This document shows positions 46,433 to 59,806 of a stretch of 64,000 nt of DNA, one piece after another (the stretch's first letter is position 1; the number at the start of each line of letters is the position of its first letter). A model generated the notes under the pieces. It did no database searches. It was not told where the DNA came from and saw only the letters and a list, made by a program, of their open reading frames with translations. Position numbers and translations under genes: made by a program. The stretch is from Anisodus tanguticus (lineage: Eukaryota > Streptophyta > Magnoliopsida > Solanales > Solanaceae), in the NCBI GenBank assembly GCA_034509755.1, contig CM067559.1, positions 32,478,032 to 32,542,031 on the forward strand, read 5' to 3'.

Positions 46433-49400
46433 TAAGGCTGGCCAGTGGGCCGAGACGGCCCGACCCAGACCCCATCCCGAGCCCGCCCCAACCCAGCGTT
46501 AAAAAAAATGGTAGCGGGACTCGAACTCGGGACGGGACAATGTCTCGTCCCACCAGACCCGACCCCGACCCCGCCCGAGAGCCACCCCTTTGCAAATATA
46601 ACCGTTGCACCAACGACCATTTTAGATTTTGGCCGTTGGGCAACGACCATTTTTGGCCGTTGGGCAACAACCATTTTTGGCCTCCCCCCCTCCCCCAACC
46701 CCCCTACCCCTTAATATTTATTTTTAACCCATAAGTTATTATATTTACACTTTAACCCAATTTTGCAACTATAAATAACTCATTTTCTCTTCATCTTTCT
46801 CACAAAGCTTCCTACAATCTCTCTAATCTCTCAATATATCTCTCTACAAGTCTACATTGTTTACTAAATATTCAATTTTATTTATTCATTTGGGAATTGA
46901 GAGTGAAGTTGGCAACTAGCTTGAGGATCTTCCATCGAGCAAAGTTTCAATTTTCGACCTCTCGATTACACGTCGACGTTACGTTGGCGTTTGGTACATT
47001 CGTTCCTTCATTAAATTATTATTGTCTGTTCATTTTATTTAGAGCACTTAATTTTATTATCTTTAATTATTTATTATCATAATTAAAATGGAAGGATTAA
47101 GAGGTATGTTTAAGGGTAAGGGTGCTTCTTCTAGTAGGGGCAACCAGGGCAAGGGTACTTCTTCTAGTCATCTTATTCCTACACAGGATGATTTTGTTGA
47201 TACTCAACATTTCCCTACAATACCATTAGATTTAGGCGAGAAGCTATTTTCTGGAACTTAAGAAGACTTTAATTTAGACGATGATCTAGATGATACACCC
47301 ACTAATGTTGATGACAACACACCCACTAGTGCACCTTTAACTGAAATACCCCCTATTCCCCCTAATATGAGACGAGATCCAGCAAAACGACCATTAAAAT
47401 CAGATGCATGGACATTTTTTGATAGAGACGTAGAGAATCAAGTAGCTATATGTAAAATTTGTAAAAATGTTTTAAAATTTAAAATTGGAAAAGGTCACGA
47501 TGGGATGAGGGGTTTAATTAGACACGTCGTAAGTGCTCATCCAGCTAGGTATGCCCAATACCAGGCTTCAAAACCGGGTGCGCAAACGCCCGCTCCATCG
47601 GGACAAGGTTCACATACTGATACTGTCCCGGACCAAGTACATGGTCAAATTAACCCTATGACGGGGGGAATTGTAGGCCCTAAATACAATAAACATAGAT
47701 ATAGGGAAGCAATATCAAAATTAGTTGTTGTGGAGGGTTTGCCTTTTTCATTTCCTTCATCTCCCGGTTTTATTCATTACCTTAGAGATATATATAATTC
47801 TGCTTTTAACGGTTTTCCTTGATCAAATGTTAAGAGAGATGTATTTAAATTCGCGCATGAATATCAACAATATTTACGTTATTCATTATATCATTTTAAT
47901 GGCAAAGTATCTATCACGTCTGATATAGGTCGTAGTACTAACGGCCATGATTATTTAACTGTAACTTGTCATTGGATAGATTATAAATGGTCTATGCAAA
48001 AACGTATCTTAGCGTATAGATATATAGATGATAGGCATACTGGTACTTTTATTGCAGATAATATTTATCAAGTGTGCCATTATTTCGGAATAACCGATAA
48101 AATTATGACTATTACATTAGATAACGCTTCTTCTAACAATTACGCAATTACAATTTTAAAAAATAGTTTAACTCCATCTTTTCCTGATCATTTTCATATA
48201 AAATGTGCGTGCCATATATATAACTTAATTGTAAAGGATGGTCTATCACTTTTTGAAGACATTCTTAGTAAAATACAATTTGCTATAAACTTTATTTTTA
48301 AAAGTAATAAAGTACAACGAAGAAAAGAATATAAAAAAACTTGTCACTATTGTGGACTATCTTATAGAAAAATTCCACAAGAAGTATCCACTAGGTGAAA
48401 TTCTTTATACGAGCAACTACTTGTTGCTTATGACTATAGAAAACCTATAACTTTATTTTTTAACTCTCATAATCAAAATCCAGTTGATATGATTGTAGAT
48501 AGTGATTGGGTAAAAATTTCCGAACTAATTGTATTTTTAGAGAAATTTTTTCAAGCAACAAAAGAATTTTTCGGTATATATTATCCTACTATTTCAACTA
48601 TGTTGTTTTATATAACTCTAATGTTTTTATTACTTAGTGAATATATGGAAAAACCAGCTTATATGGCAGCTATTAAAAAAATGTTTATCAAAATAAGAAA
48701 ATATTTTATTCCTATTCCCACTATTTATATTATTGGTTCTATATTAAATCCGACTATTAAAATAGACGGTACTAAATCACTAATTGAAACTATTTACGAT
48801 TGTATAGAAGTACTACCACCTCCAAGTCCCAAAAATCTAAATCACCCACCACCTATTGAACAAACTAAAGAAGAAGTGTTTTCTAGCGTAGAACACCAAT
48901 GCAAAAAAATATATAGGTTTTATCAACAAGAAAATGCTAGTAACTTACCGGCTTCCATATCATCTTCTTCATCTTCAACACAACCTCACAAAAGACATCA
49001 AGCGGCTAGTATTGAAAGCCTCGAAATAGAATGTGCGTATCGTACCTCTACTACTAACCAAATTAGCGAGTTGGATATTTTTGTTTTGCGGGGGTTCGTA
49101 CCGTACCAAGAAGTTATCAATGAAGATGGATATGAAGACTTCTTTGAAATACTTTGGAGGGGAATGAGAAGACCTTTCCGACACTTTCATTGATGGCCCG
49201 AGATGTTTTGAACATTCAAGCGTCATCAATCGCGTCGAAAGCGCTTTTTTCGCCGGCGAGATATCAAATAGGAGACCACGAGACACTCATTAGCCGGAGA
49301 CGACTTGGTTGCGGTATTATTCAGAGATTGGATACGAGCGGAGCGGAGAAGGTGCGGTCAACCGGAGATCAACGAAGAAGAAGACGAAAACTACAACGAA

Positions 49401-49923
49401 ATCTTATCCGAAGGTGGTGGAAGCGACGTGGATCAATTTGACCAACAAATACCAATTCCAACCTGAAGAACCACAGAAATTATCAAGCAATTAGAACATG
49501 TTTTTTTGAGAATGTAATTTTTTTAATTGCAATTTTATAATGTAATTTGCAACTTTTGGACAACACCACAAAGTTGCAATTTAGATTTTAGACAATTGTA
49601 TTTGTATTACAAAAAAATCATGTCTATTAAATAATATAAGAGGCACAAAAACAGCCTTGAGATGTTTTTATTACACTATCTTGTCTTGTTTATTGAGTTT
49701 TTTTTTTATACATATGTTTTTTTTTTTAAAAAAAAAGGAAAACCAGCCGGAACCCGCCCCGATCCCGACCCGCCCCCACCCCAACCCGATTCCGACGGGA
49801 TCGGGACGGGACTGGAGCAAGTCCCGCCAGACCCGACCCCGACTCCTTCGCCCGTCCCGCCCCGACCCCGACCCTGCCAAACCCGGCCTGCCAGACCCGA
49901 GCCCGGCCTACTGGCCACCTCTA
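46433..49923 (+). mobile_element. hAT transposon, 3491 bp, with transposase remnant
   Basis: Flanked by the exact 8-bp duplication ATTATAAG (46425-46432 and 49924-49931). Terminal inverted repeats are TAAGGCTGGCCAGTGGGCCG (left) and TAGAGGTGGCCAGTAGGCCG (right, reverse complement), 16 of 20 matching. GC-rich subterminal arrays of 'gacccg' type lie at 46440-46590 and 49740-49915, and an internal 'ttggccgttgggcaacgacc' repeat at 46610-46690. The coding part is described separately. Confidence 0.93.
47088..49465 (+). pseudogene. hAT transposase (zinc-finger BED type), broken ORF
   Basis: Starts MEGLRGMFKGKG at 47088, with an in-frame stop near 47259. The BED zinc finger lies at 47440-47560 (CKICKNV, GLIRHVVSAH). 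The 47994-48398 part carries catalytic-domain motifs (TLDNASSNNYAI, IKCACHIYNLIVKDGL). The 48489-49193 part contains the middle and alpha-helical region, and the frame then shifts to 49154-49441, where the hAT dimerisation region reads FPTLSLMARDVLNIQASS. At least three stops or shifts break it. It resembles Ac/DAYSLEEPER-type transposases. Confidence 0.88.
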
Positions 49924-49931
49924 ATTATAAG

Positions 49932-50919
49932 TAAGACTTTCAATCCGATAGAATTTCAAGGCGAATATAGCGACCCTGTATATTTTATTAAGTTTGAAAG
50001 CATTAAAGTGCGATAACAAACATTTGAAATATCGTTTTGCGTGTGAAAGATGGATACACTAATTACGATGTCATACATACATGATGCTATACTAATAAAA
50101 AGGGTTTAAAGGTTGTTACATTGAAAAACAGAAACAAGGAAAGGATTCACGTCCCCCAACATGTCCCAATGTTTAGACTTTAGAGTAGGGAATGAGTAGT
50201 AGGGAAGGCCTCTCATCGTGCCTAGCAGCACATGCCAAGGGGCCTGGCAAGCTGCCAATGACGTGATGTGTTATAGGTCGTGCCAGTATTGGGAATTGAT
50301 AAAAAGAAAATTAAATTGGATATTCACAATTATTTTGATACAAATATTTTCTAAAGGTACTAGTTTTTTTGAAATTTAATTGGAATGTAAAGAAAGCCTT
50401 AGTGCCAAGCTAGGACATTAAAGATTCGTAATAGACTAAAATCTCAAATGATCATGTAAAAAGCTTATAATTCCTTGTGCACACTCATCATGACAACATC
50501 GCCACACGAATCCCAAGCGGCAGTTTATTGGTCACTTTTCAGTTAAGTATACGTGACACATTATTGTCAATCTGAACAGCAAAATTTTTGTCCAACTTAG
50601 AAAAGCAATCACAAAATAGATCTCCATATGTTTAGTTGAACATTATTTATCCCTCATTGACTTCATTAACGGGTTGAAAACAACTTTCCCCCAAGGATAT
50701 CTCTGATAAGCACCACTTCTAACAATATCAAATCGCTTTTGTTAATGAAACGATCATTCTAATAAAAATATGGAAATGCAGTACAAGAGAACAAGTTTAA
50801 GTGGTATCCTCTTCCGACTTTCAAAGTTTCTCAAAAAGCATTCAACATGTAATCCCCTCTTTACCTAGGCAACTTTGGAAAAATACACATCCAACAACTT
50901 ATTTGTTTCTTGAATATCA
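49932..50919. other. Intergenic stretch, nothing identified
   Basis: About 1 kb, AT-rich, with no gene or clear repeat. A slightly GC-richer patch at 50150-50300 has no recognisable content. Confidence 0.35.
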
Positions 50920-51027
50920 TACACGGTCTATTGTACTAGAACTCGTATTGTAATTATCACATGGATAACATCCTTATCTCATGTATTTATTTATACATGT
51001 ATATTTATCACTATAAATAAATATTAC

Positions 51028-51913
51028 TGTGGGTTACAGCAATTACAGGAAACGGAAAGTAAGTAAATATTACAAATTGCTAGAAATGATAAACTAAAGA
51101 TTACAACAAAACTGGAATCAAGAACGTTACAAACTGCTTGTGATTTGCTGAGTCGAGTGATGACACTCTGTCTTTAAGACAAGATTGTCCCGTATATATC
51201 CTTTTATGTTGTCGGGCAATAGTCTCCCAAGATACAACAACAACTTAACAAATGAGCAAAGGAAACTCAAGTGTTAGTCTTGAAGAACTTTGAGTATAGT
51301 AAATTTGCTAGAGAGGAAGAAGAAGATGTCATAAAATTCTGTAGTGTTTTCTTAGTGTGTTGAACAATTGAGCCAAAGGCCTCAATTTATAGTGTAAGGA
51401 GATGACCCCTCAACTAGCCAACTAATGGCCTTCAATAGCCATGTAATGACACTTATTGAGGGGTTACATTCAGTATCATGTGCCAAATAATGAAAATTCA
51501 ATGCTCCAAAACCAGCCCAAATGTCTGAACTTTCCATCTTCCCGTCGCAGCAATCTGCCTCCGAAGCGCCTCGTCTCCAGTGACTGAAGACCCAATTAGT
51601 GCCGCGAAGCTCCGGCGCCTCGGCTCCGACGGGGCTTCGCGGCGACTTCCGACTCGTTTCATCTTACACTTCGTACATTTCTTTCTTCGTTTACCAACGT
51701 GGAATACTTTGTCATTTGACAAATAACCGACCATCATTCTATGTCTCAAACGTATTACTTATGTACCAATATCTCTTTCACTAATGAAATTTGCGATACT
51801 TGGCACTACGTGTGCACGTGTGTGGAAACGACGTTTCCGACGTGCGGGAGCCCCAATTATTTGAGTCATAAATAATGGGATAAACTTAACTCCAAATTAG
51901 TAAATTTCCAACA
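51028..51913 (-). mobile_element. Solo LTR, 886 bp, inside the Copia-3 5' LTR
   Basis: On the plus strand it begins TGTGGGTTACAG and ends TTTCCAACA. The target duplication ATTAC is exact (51023-51027 and 51914-51918), and removing the insert restores the sequence of the intact 3' LTR. On the minus strand it shares the U5-like block CTTGGGAGACTATTG and ATACGGGACAATCTTGTC with the solo LTR at 22034, so they belong to one family. Confidence 0.93.
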
Positions 51914-51960
51914 ATTACTCTGGCTCTCAATTCATTAAGCCATTTACCAAAACATTCTCA

Positions 51961-51970
51961 TGGTATCAGA
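51961..51970 (+). other. Copia-3 primer-binding site
   Basis: TGGTATCAGA directly after the LTR end CATTCTCA, the standard copia initiator tRNA-Met site. Confidence 0.85.
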
Positions 51971-52436
51971 TTTGCCAGTAAATCATTTGCCTACTAATCC
52001 AGTTTCTTACTTTGCCAAAGTCATGCATGTTTCCTCCTTTCTTTTTATGTCGGCCTCTTGGATTCTATAAAGCAATATTGTGACATCACCTTAACCACCC
52101 TCTGTTTCCCTTTCCTCTACTTTAAATTCAACCACTCTAATTAGTGTTCTCTTAAGCCTTCACGTGAGATATTTTTCCCATTCAAAGTTGACTTCTCTTT
52201 TTTGTTTCATTTAAATTTATTGCTCACTGCTATTTCTTTTGGATTAGGACACAACTTTCTACTGAAATAGGATTCCATATTCTGAATAATTACTAATCAC
52301 ATATATCTGTTTTCTTTCTATATCTCCCATTAGTTATCACAAATTTTAATAAAATAATAGCTTCTCAATCTTTGCCCAATCTGGTACCACTACATTTGTA
52401 CCATCTGTTACCATTCCACTCATATCTACATCTCCA

Positions 52437-55400
52437 ATGACTTCCCTGGCTCTTCCTGCATCTGTACCTACCATATCATCTCCAATTTCTTCATTCCCCA
52501 CAACTTTCATACTTCATGGCCTGCTACCAAGTTCTGGTGGACTGCCACACATTTCTCGATATACTGATTTAGCATCCCCTTCTAGCTTACAATCTTTTGC
52601 TGCTTTGGCTGTCCCTAATGTTACTAATCTGGTAACAATCAAGTTGAACTTTGTTGAAGATTATCTTACATCGCGTACACAATTCACTTCTATGCTTATA
52701 TCTCATGATTTATTAGGATTTGTTGATGGATATTTTCCATCACCTTCACCACTCATTTTCTCTGCTTATATCTCATGATTTATTGGGATTTGTTGATGGA
52801 TCTTTTACATCACCTTCACCACTCATTTGTGACATTGTTGGCTCTCCACAACCAAATCCATCCCATCATTCATGAATTTGAATCGATCAAAGTGTTCATT
52901 TTTGGATTTTTGCTACACTATCTCGTGAAGTACTTGTTGATGTCCACATTTTGCCTACTTCACATGATATTTGGCTATCTCTACATCGTAGATTTATGGA
53001 TGCTAGTCAAGCGAAAGTTGTCGAATTAAAACACCAACTTACAACTATGAAGAAAATTAATTCTATGTCTATTGATCAGTATCTCCCGGAAGCCAAGCAA
53101 CTGGTGGATTCACTTGCTGCAATAAATTCTCCAGTTTCCAATCGAGATTTTATTGACTATATGCTCATTGGGTTAGGTAAAGAATATGGTACATTGGTGG
53201 GAATCATTACTCACTTTCCTGGCCATATATCTCTTGAAGATTTGCGTTCCAAACTTCTTCTCCATGAACAGAGGCTGAAGCGATCTCGTGAACTTGACTC
53301 GCCCGTGTCATATCATGCTTTCAGTACAAAATTTGTGTCATCAGGATCCTCTGATGTATCTGGCAATGCAACTTCATCTCAAGGTAATCATAGATATGGT
53401 CGCGGTCAACAAGCTAATCAGAATAATATTGCACGTAATGGCTTTACTGGTCAGTCTGGTCAGGTATTGATGGTGCTTCCTCTAATCCCTATAATTCACA
53501 ATATGTTAGTCCATCTTCACCATCCAATGGGATATTGGTTCCTCTACTGTCTTCTATTATTTGTAAAATTTGTGCATTGCTTGGTCATACTGCTCTACAA
53601 TGTCACAATCGTTTCAATCATGCCTTTGTTGCTAATGATCTTTTCAAGTCTTTTGCTACTATGTCTGTTGGTTAAACAAATGATGCTACTTGGTATTTTG
53701 ATTCCTCTGCATCCGCTCATATGACTCCATCAGAAGGTAATTTTATATGAAAAACTCCTTACTCTAGTTTTGATTGTGTTTTGGTAGGAAATGGTACATT
53801 GCTTAACATTGTTATTCTAAAATACCTTCAACTTCTCATCCTCTATACTTGAACTCTATATTTCACGTTCCTCAGCTTCGTCATAATCTAATTTCTGTTA
53901 AAAGGTTATGTAAAGATAATAATCGTGTTGTTAACTTTGACGAATCTTCAGTTTCTGTGAAGGACAAAACCTCGAGGCAAACTATTCTTCAATCCAACAG
54001 TAAGGGTGATGTTTATCCTTTATCCTCTTCACCTATGTCCTCTTTTCGTCAAGCATTTATTGTTCTCCGTAAGTCTGGTTATGTCTGACATCGTCGTCTG
54101 GATCACAGTGGAGCTCGTGTTTTGGCTAGTCTTAAAAAATATAATTACATTAGTTTAGTTAATTCTTTTAGTGATAGTTGTGTTTCTTGTCAATTAGGAA
54201 AATCAAAACGCTTGTCTTTCAATTTAGTTGAACATTGTAGTTCCTTTCCTTTAGACATTATTCATTCAGATGTTTGGAAATCACATGTTTATCAAATTTG
54301 GATTTTTGGTACTATGTTATACGTATTGATGATTTTTCTCGATTTACATGGATTTATCTATGAAAAGCAAATCAGAAGTTTTCAATACTTTTGTGCTTTT
54401 CAGAAGCTTGTGGAGAACATTTTTACTACCAAAATAAAGGCTTTTCAAAGTGATGGAGGTGGTGAATTTGATAACACAAGTATGCTCCATCTTTTTAACT
54501 CGGGGATTTATTTTCGTAAGTCGTGTCCAGACACCCCGCAATAAAATGAAGTTGTTGAATGAAAATATTGACACATTGAAATGGTACGTACTATCCTCAC
54601 GGAGGCTACCTTACCAACTTAATTTTGGGTTGATGGTGCCTTTGATTGCATTTGTACTGTTAATATGCTACCTACCCCTGTTTAAATGGTCTGTCTCTTT
54701 TTGAAAAACTTTTTCACACACCTCTGGGCTATAATTTTCTTCGTATTTTTTGTTGTGAATGATTTTCGAACTTGTCTGCTCAAGTGTATCACAAGCTTAC
54801 ACCACGTTCTGTACAATGTTCTAGGTCTTGTATTTCCTCTAATTCGTCTTTGAATTTCGTTCTAGTTGTAAGGATTCACCTCATCGTTCTACCTCTAGCC
54901 CTATTGAACATGTGTCTCCATCTAGTCCTTCTACGGAATGTGTCTGTAGTAGTCCATCTTCCTCTATGCCTCCTAGCACTTCCTCTTCTCCTGATTCCAC
55001 TCTTCCCGCTCATCCAATGCAAACACGCTCTAAATTTGGTATCTCAAAACCAAGGCATATGCTTTCTTTAGATACAACTATTCATGAAATTGAACCTTCT
55101 TATTTTTCTCAGGCTGTAAAAGTCCAAAGTGGAAATAAGCCATGACTGATGAATTTAATGCACTTTTGGAAAATAACACTTGGACTCTTATTCCTTTTCG
55201 ACCTAACATGAACTTAATCGGTTGTAAATGGGTTTATTGTATTAAATATAATTCAAATGGGTCTATTGAGTGTTACAAGACACGCCTCATAGCACAAGGT
55301 TTTCATCAGCAACCGGGTATAGATTACCATGAAATATTTAGTCTTGTAGTTCGTGCTACTATTGTTCGTCTTATTCTTTCCATTGTTGTTTCATTTTCTT

Positions 55401-56629
55401 GGCCTATTCTTCAGCTTAATGTCTCAAAAATACTTTTCTACATAGTGTTCTTACAGAAGAAATTTTTATGAATCAACCTCCCGGTTTTACTCATCCTGAC
55501 TATCCTCACCATATCTGCAAATTGTCTAAAGCCCTTTATGATTTGAAACAAGCACCATGTGCTTGGTTTCATCACTTTAGTACATTTCTCCTTGCTCTTG
55601 ATTTTGTTTGCAGTAAATCAGATACTTCCATGTTTATTCATAGGTCCTCATCTGGTCTGCTCATATTATTATTTTATGTTGATGACATCATTCTTACTAG
55701 TAGTTCTTCATATCTTCTTGATCACTTTATTTCTCATCTTTTTCATCAATTTGTTATGAAGGACTTATGTGATATTCATTATTTTCTTGGTGTTCAAGTT
55801 GTTCGCTCCCCTTATGGACTTCACTTATCTCAGCAAAAGTACATCTCTGATATGCTTCATAAGTTTCATACGCATACATGCAAATCCGTTCATACCCTAT
55901 TGTTTTTCACACTTCTATATCTCTTACGGATGATGAATTACTTTCAGATCCTAGTAAATACATGAGTATGGTTGGTGCTCTTCAATACTTGACTATGACT
56001 CGTCCAGATATTGCCTATGTTGTTAATATTGTTTCTCAATTTATGCATGTTCCTCGTACAATTCATTTGCATTGTGTGAAGTGTATTTTCAGGTATTTGC
56101 AAGGAACTATCACCCGTGGACTGTTCTTACGTGCCTTTTCTTCTACCTCTTTTCTTTTTGCCTATTCTGATACTGAATGGGCTGGTTATCCCGATAGTCA
56201 TCGTTCTACCACCGGATACACTGTATTCTTGGGTTCCAATCTTATATCTTTGCGTGTAAAGAAGCAACCAACAATCTCTAAATCTTCTACAAAGGCTGAG
56301 TATAGAGCTATTGCTTATACTGTTGTTGAGACCACTTGGATTCGTCATATACTTTGTGAGTTTGGTATTTATCAGCGTGAACCAGTTCGTGTATTGTGTG
56401 ACAATGTTAGTTCTACATATATGCATGTAACCCAGTGTTTCATGACCGCTCAAAGCACATTGATGTTGATTTTCATTATGTTCGTGACAAAGTTGCTCAG
56501 GGAGATATTGTTGTTCAATATATGCTAACTCGCTCACAACTTGTGGACATCTTCACGAAAGGATTACCTTTATCTCAGTTATGTCTTTTACGTGACAATC
56601 TGAACGTCATCTCTGCCAGTCCAGATTGA
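52437..56629 (+). pseudogene. Copia-3 gag-pol remnant
   Basis: Gag: 52437-52778, broken by a 70-bp duplication, then 52951-53470 (PTSHDIWLSLHRRFMDASQA, LEDLRSKLLLHEQRLK). Protease/integrase N-terminal part at 53849-54088 (LRHNLISVKRLCKDNN). Integrase 54122-54544 (CVSCQLGKSKRL, FQSDGGGEFDN), followed by diverged sequence to about 55000. RT 55142-55965 (NNTWTLIPF, SKALYDLKQAPCAWF, YVDDIILTSSS). RNase H 55960-56450 (SKSSTKAEYRAIAYTVVETT). The end at 56520-56629 reads LVDIFTKGLPLSQL. Frame changes occur throughout. Confidence 0.88.
52693..52832 (+). repeat. 70-bp tandem duplication in Copia-3 gag
   Basis: Units 52693-52762 and 52763-52832 both start tgcttatatctcatgattta and include 'ttgttgatgga', differing at a few positions. 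70 is not a multiple of three, so the duplication shifts the gag frame. Confidence 0.92.
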
Positions 56630-56715
56630 AGGGCGTATTAGGACTCTTATTGTACTAGAACTCGTATTGTAACTATCCCATAAATAACATCTGTATCTCA
56701 TGTACTTATCTATAC

Positions 56716-59489
56716 TAGGGCTAGCGAACAGGGTAGGTTCGGGGCGGGTCTCGGCGGGACGGGACCCGATGGGACGGGGGGGAAGGGCGGGACCGGTCTT
56801 CCGGCGGGACCGGTCTTCCGGCGGGACTGGCGGGATCTGCCAATGTCCCATCCCGTTCCCGGTCCCATCGAAAAAGGGGACCGGTCTTATCGGGCCGGTG
56901 CGGGGCGGTGTCGGTCGGGATCGGGTTTTCCAATTATTTTTTTTGCACTTAATTTTTAAAAATAACATATATAAACACCTCAATAATTGAATAAGATAGT
57001 GTAATAAAAACATCTCAAGTCTGTTTTTGTGCCTCTTATATTATTTAATAGAAATATGTTTTTTTTGTAATACAATTTCAAAATTGCAACTTTGTGGTGT
57101 TGAAAGTTGCAAATAACATAGTAAAATTACAATTAAAAAATCACATATTTATAAACACATTTTCTAGTTTCTTCACAATGTCTTGTGGTTCTTCGTTGGA
57201 ATTGGAATTTGTTGGTCAAATTGCTCGACGTCACTTCTACCTCCGTCGGATAAGATTTCGTTGTAGTTTTCATCGCCTTCTTCGTTGATCTCCGGTTGAC
57301 CGCACCTTCTATGCTCCGCTCGTATCCAATCTCTGAATAAAACTGCAATCTCCAAGCTGTCTCCCGCTAATGAGTGTATGTGCTCTCCTATTTGAAATCT
57401 TCCGACAGAAAAAGCGCTTTCAGACGTTGTTGATGACGCTTGAATGCTCAACACATCTCGGGCCATCTTTGATAGTGTCAGAAATGTCTTCTCATTCTCC
57501 CTCCAGTATTTCAACAAGTCTTCACGTCCTTCTTCATTGAGAACCGCTTGTTACGGTACAACACCCTACAAAACAAAATCATCAAACTCACTAACTTGAT
57601 TAGTAGTGGTACCACTAAACATGCTATTTCTAAGGCTTTCAATACTAGCCGCAGAAACAACATGTCTTTTTTGAGGTTGTATTGGAGAAGAAAAAGATGG
57701 TATGAAAGCCGGTTGGTTGCTAGCACTTTCTTGTTAGTAATGCGTATATACTTTTTTACATTCATCGTGTATGCTAGACAAAACTTCTTCTTTAGTTGGT
57801 TCCTTAGGTGGTTGGTCATTTGGATTTTTTGGAGTTGGAGGTGGAAGTACTGCTATGCAATCATAAATAGTTCCAATAAGTGCTTTACAACCGTCTATTT
57901 TAATAGTCCAATTTAATACAACACTAATAATATAAATAGTGAGAATAGAAAAAAAATATTTTTTAAATTTGATAAACATTTTTTAATAGGTGCCTTATAA
58001 GATGGGTTTTCCATATATTCACTAAGTAACAAAAAAATTAGAGCTATATAAAATAACATAAATATTGTTGATATTCATGTGCAAATTTAAAAACGTCTCT
58101 CCTAACAGTTGATCTAGGAAAATCGTTAAAAGCATGATTATACATGTCTCTAATGTAATGAATAAAACCAGGAGATGAAGGAAATGAAAAAGAAAAACCC
58201 TCCACCGCAACTAATTTTGATATTGTTTTCCTATCTCTATGTTTATCGTATTTAGGACCTACAATTCCCACCGTCCTCAGGTTAATTTGACCATGTACTT
58301 GGTCCGGGACACTATGTGAACCTTGTCCCGACTGAGAGCGCATTGGCGCACCCGACTTTGTAGCCTCGTATTCATCCCACTTAGCTTTGTGAAAAATTTG
58401 TACATGTCTCAATAAACCTCCCGTCCCACCCTGACCTTTTCCCATTTTAAATTTATAAACATTTTTACAAATTTGGCTTCTAACTACTTGATTCTCGTGG
58501 TCCCTATAAAAAAAATCTCATGCAGCAGGTTTTAATTTTCATTGCGTGGGGCCTCATCTCATACTAGGGAAAAAATGAGGCGTTCCAGTTTCAGTTTGAG
58601 GTGCACTAGTGAGTGTGTCATCTAGATTAGTGGGTGTGTCATCTAGATTATCTTCTAAATTAAAGTCTGGTTAAGTTGCAGAATATATCTCATCGTCTAA
58701 TGGTATATCATTAAAAAATCCAGTTTCATCTATATGAGTGTAATCAATCAAATCATCCTACCGAGGAATAGGATGACTAGAAGAAGTACCCCTGCCCTTG
58801 TTACCCTTACTAGATGAAGCACCCTTACCCTTACCCTTAAAAATACCTCTTAATCCTTCCATTTAATTATGCAAATAAATAGTTAAAGATAATGAAATTA
58901 AGTGTGATAATTAAGATAAAGTAACAATAATAATTTAAAGAAGGAACGAAGGTACCAAACGCCGACGTAACGTCGACTTGTAATCGAGGTTGAAAATTAA
59001 AATTTTGCTCGATGGATGATCCTCAAGCTAGTTGTCAGCTTCACTCCCAATTTTTTAACTTTGATATAAATGAGCAAAAAAATATAATATTTAGTAGGCA
59101 ATGTAGAATTGTAGAGAGATAAATTGAGAGATTGTTGGAAAATTTGTGAGAAAGATGAAGAGAAAATGAGGTATTTATAGTTGGGAAATTGGATTAAGTA
59201 TAAATATATTAACGTAGGGGTTATAAATAAATATTAAGGGGGGGGGGGTTGGGGGAGCCAAAAATGGCCGTTGACCATCGGCCAAAATATAAAATGGTCG
59301 TTGTGCAACGATCATTTTTTGCAAAGGGGATCGGGGCGGGCGGGACCGGGGCGGGATCAAGGCAGGTCAGGCGGGATCGGGCTTGGGGCGGGATGAGCCC
59401 AGGTGTTGTCCCGGGTTCGAGTCCCATTTCGATTTTTTTTTTTGGCAGGATCAGGGCGGGGTTGGGTCGGGTTCGAATCCCGTTCCGGT
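56716..59489 (-). mobile_element. Internally deleted hAT, inside the Copia-3 3' LTR
   Basis: Minus-strand relative of the hAT at 46433-49923, with the same GC-rich subterminal arrays (56730-56930 and 59320-59490), the 'aatggccgttg' repeat (59262-59315) and a similar N-terminal code. LTR sequence resumes on both sides. The flanking 8-mers TATCTATA and TATTTATA differ at one base. The terminal repeats match poorly, so exact ends are uncertain by a few bases. Confidence 0.82.
57173..58862 (-). pseudogene. hAT transposase remnant lacking the catalytic core
   Basis: Reads MEGLRGIFKGKGKGASSS from 58862, then stops. It continues through the BED region (58490-58380) and 58445-58044, jumps to 57979-57734 (the linker with VLPPPTPKNPNDQPP), and ends with the dimerisation region at 57517-57173 (FLTLSKMARDVLSIQASSTT). 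The segment equivalent to 47900-48640 of the other copy, including the TLDNAS-type catalytic motifs, is absent. Confidence 0.85.
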
Positions 59490-59806
59490 ATTTATATGTA
59501 TCACTATAAATAGATATTACTCTGACTCTCAATTCATTAAGTCATTTACCAAAACATTCTCACTGTCATCATTATTCAAGCACTTCAATCGAGTCACAAT
59601 TGTAAATTCACCAAGCTCATTTATAACCAATAAGCTTGACATATAACTCATCTGTTCGCTCCTGAACAATCACCATCTACAACAACGACTAGATGAGTTA
59701 TTTCTGAACCCAAAAATTAGGCTAGGCAAGTCAAGTAAATAGCCAAAACATGTTTCCTTGAAGAACTTCAGCTTCCTTTCTTTAGAAATGAGCTGGTATA
59801 TCTGAG

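Larger units (their letters stand above)
50920..59562 (+). mobile_element. Copia-3: Ty1/copia with both LTRs split by later insertions
   Basis: Plus-strand element. The primer-binding site TGGTATCAGA begins at 51961 and the RNase H end is at 56629. The LTR is about 150 bp once insertions are removed: the 5' copy is 50920-51027 plus 51914-51960, the 3' copy about 56640-56715 plus 59490-59562. Matching LTR blocks include 'ttgtactagaactcgtattgtaa', 'atcactataaat' and 'catttaccaaaacattctca'. The outer target duplication was not resolved. Confidence 0.88.

Noticed and set aside
46426..46734. Proline-rich frames around 46.5 kb
   Set aside because: They are translations of the hAT subterminal 'gacccg' array.
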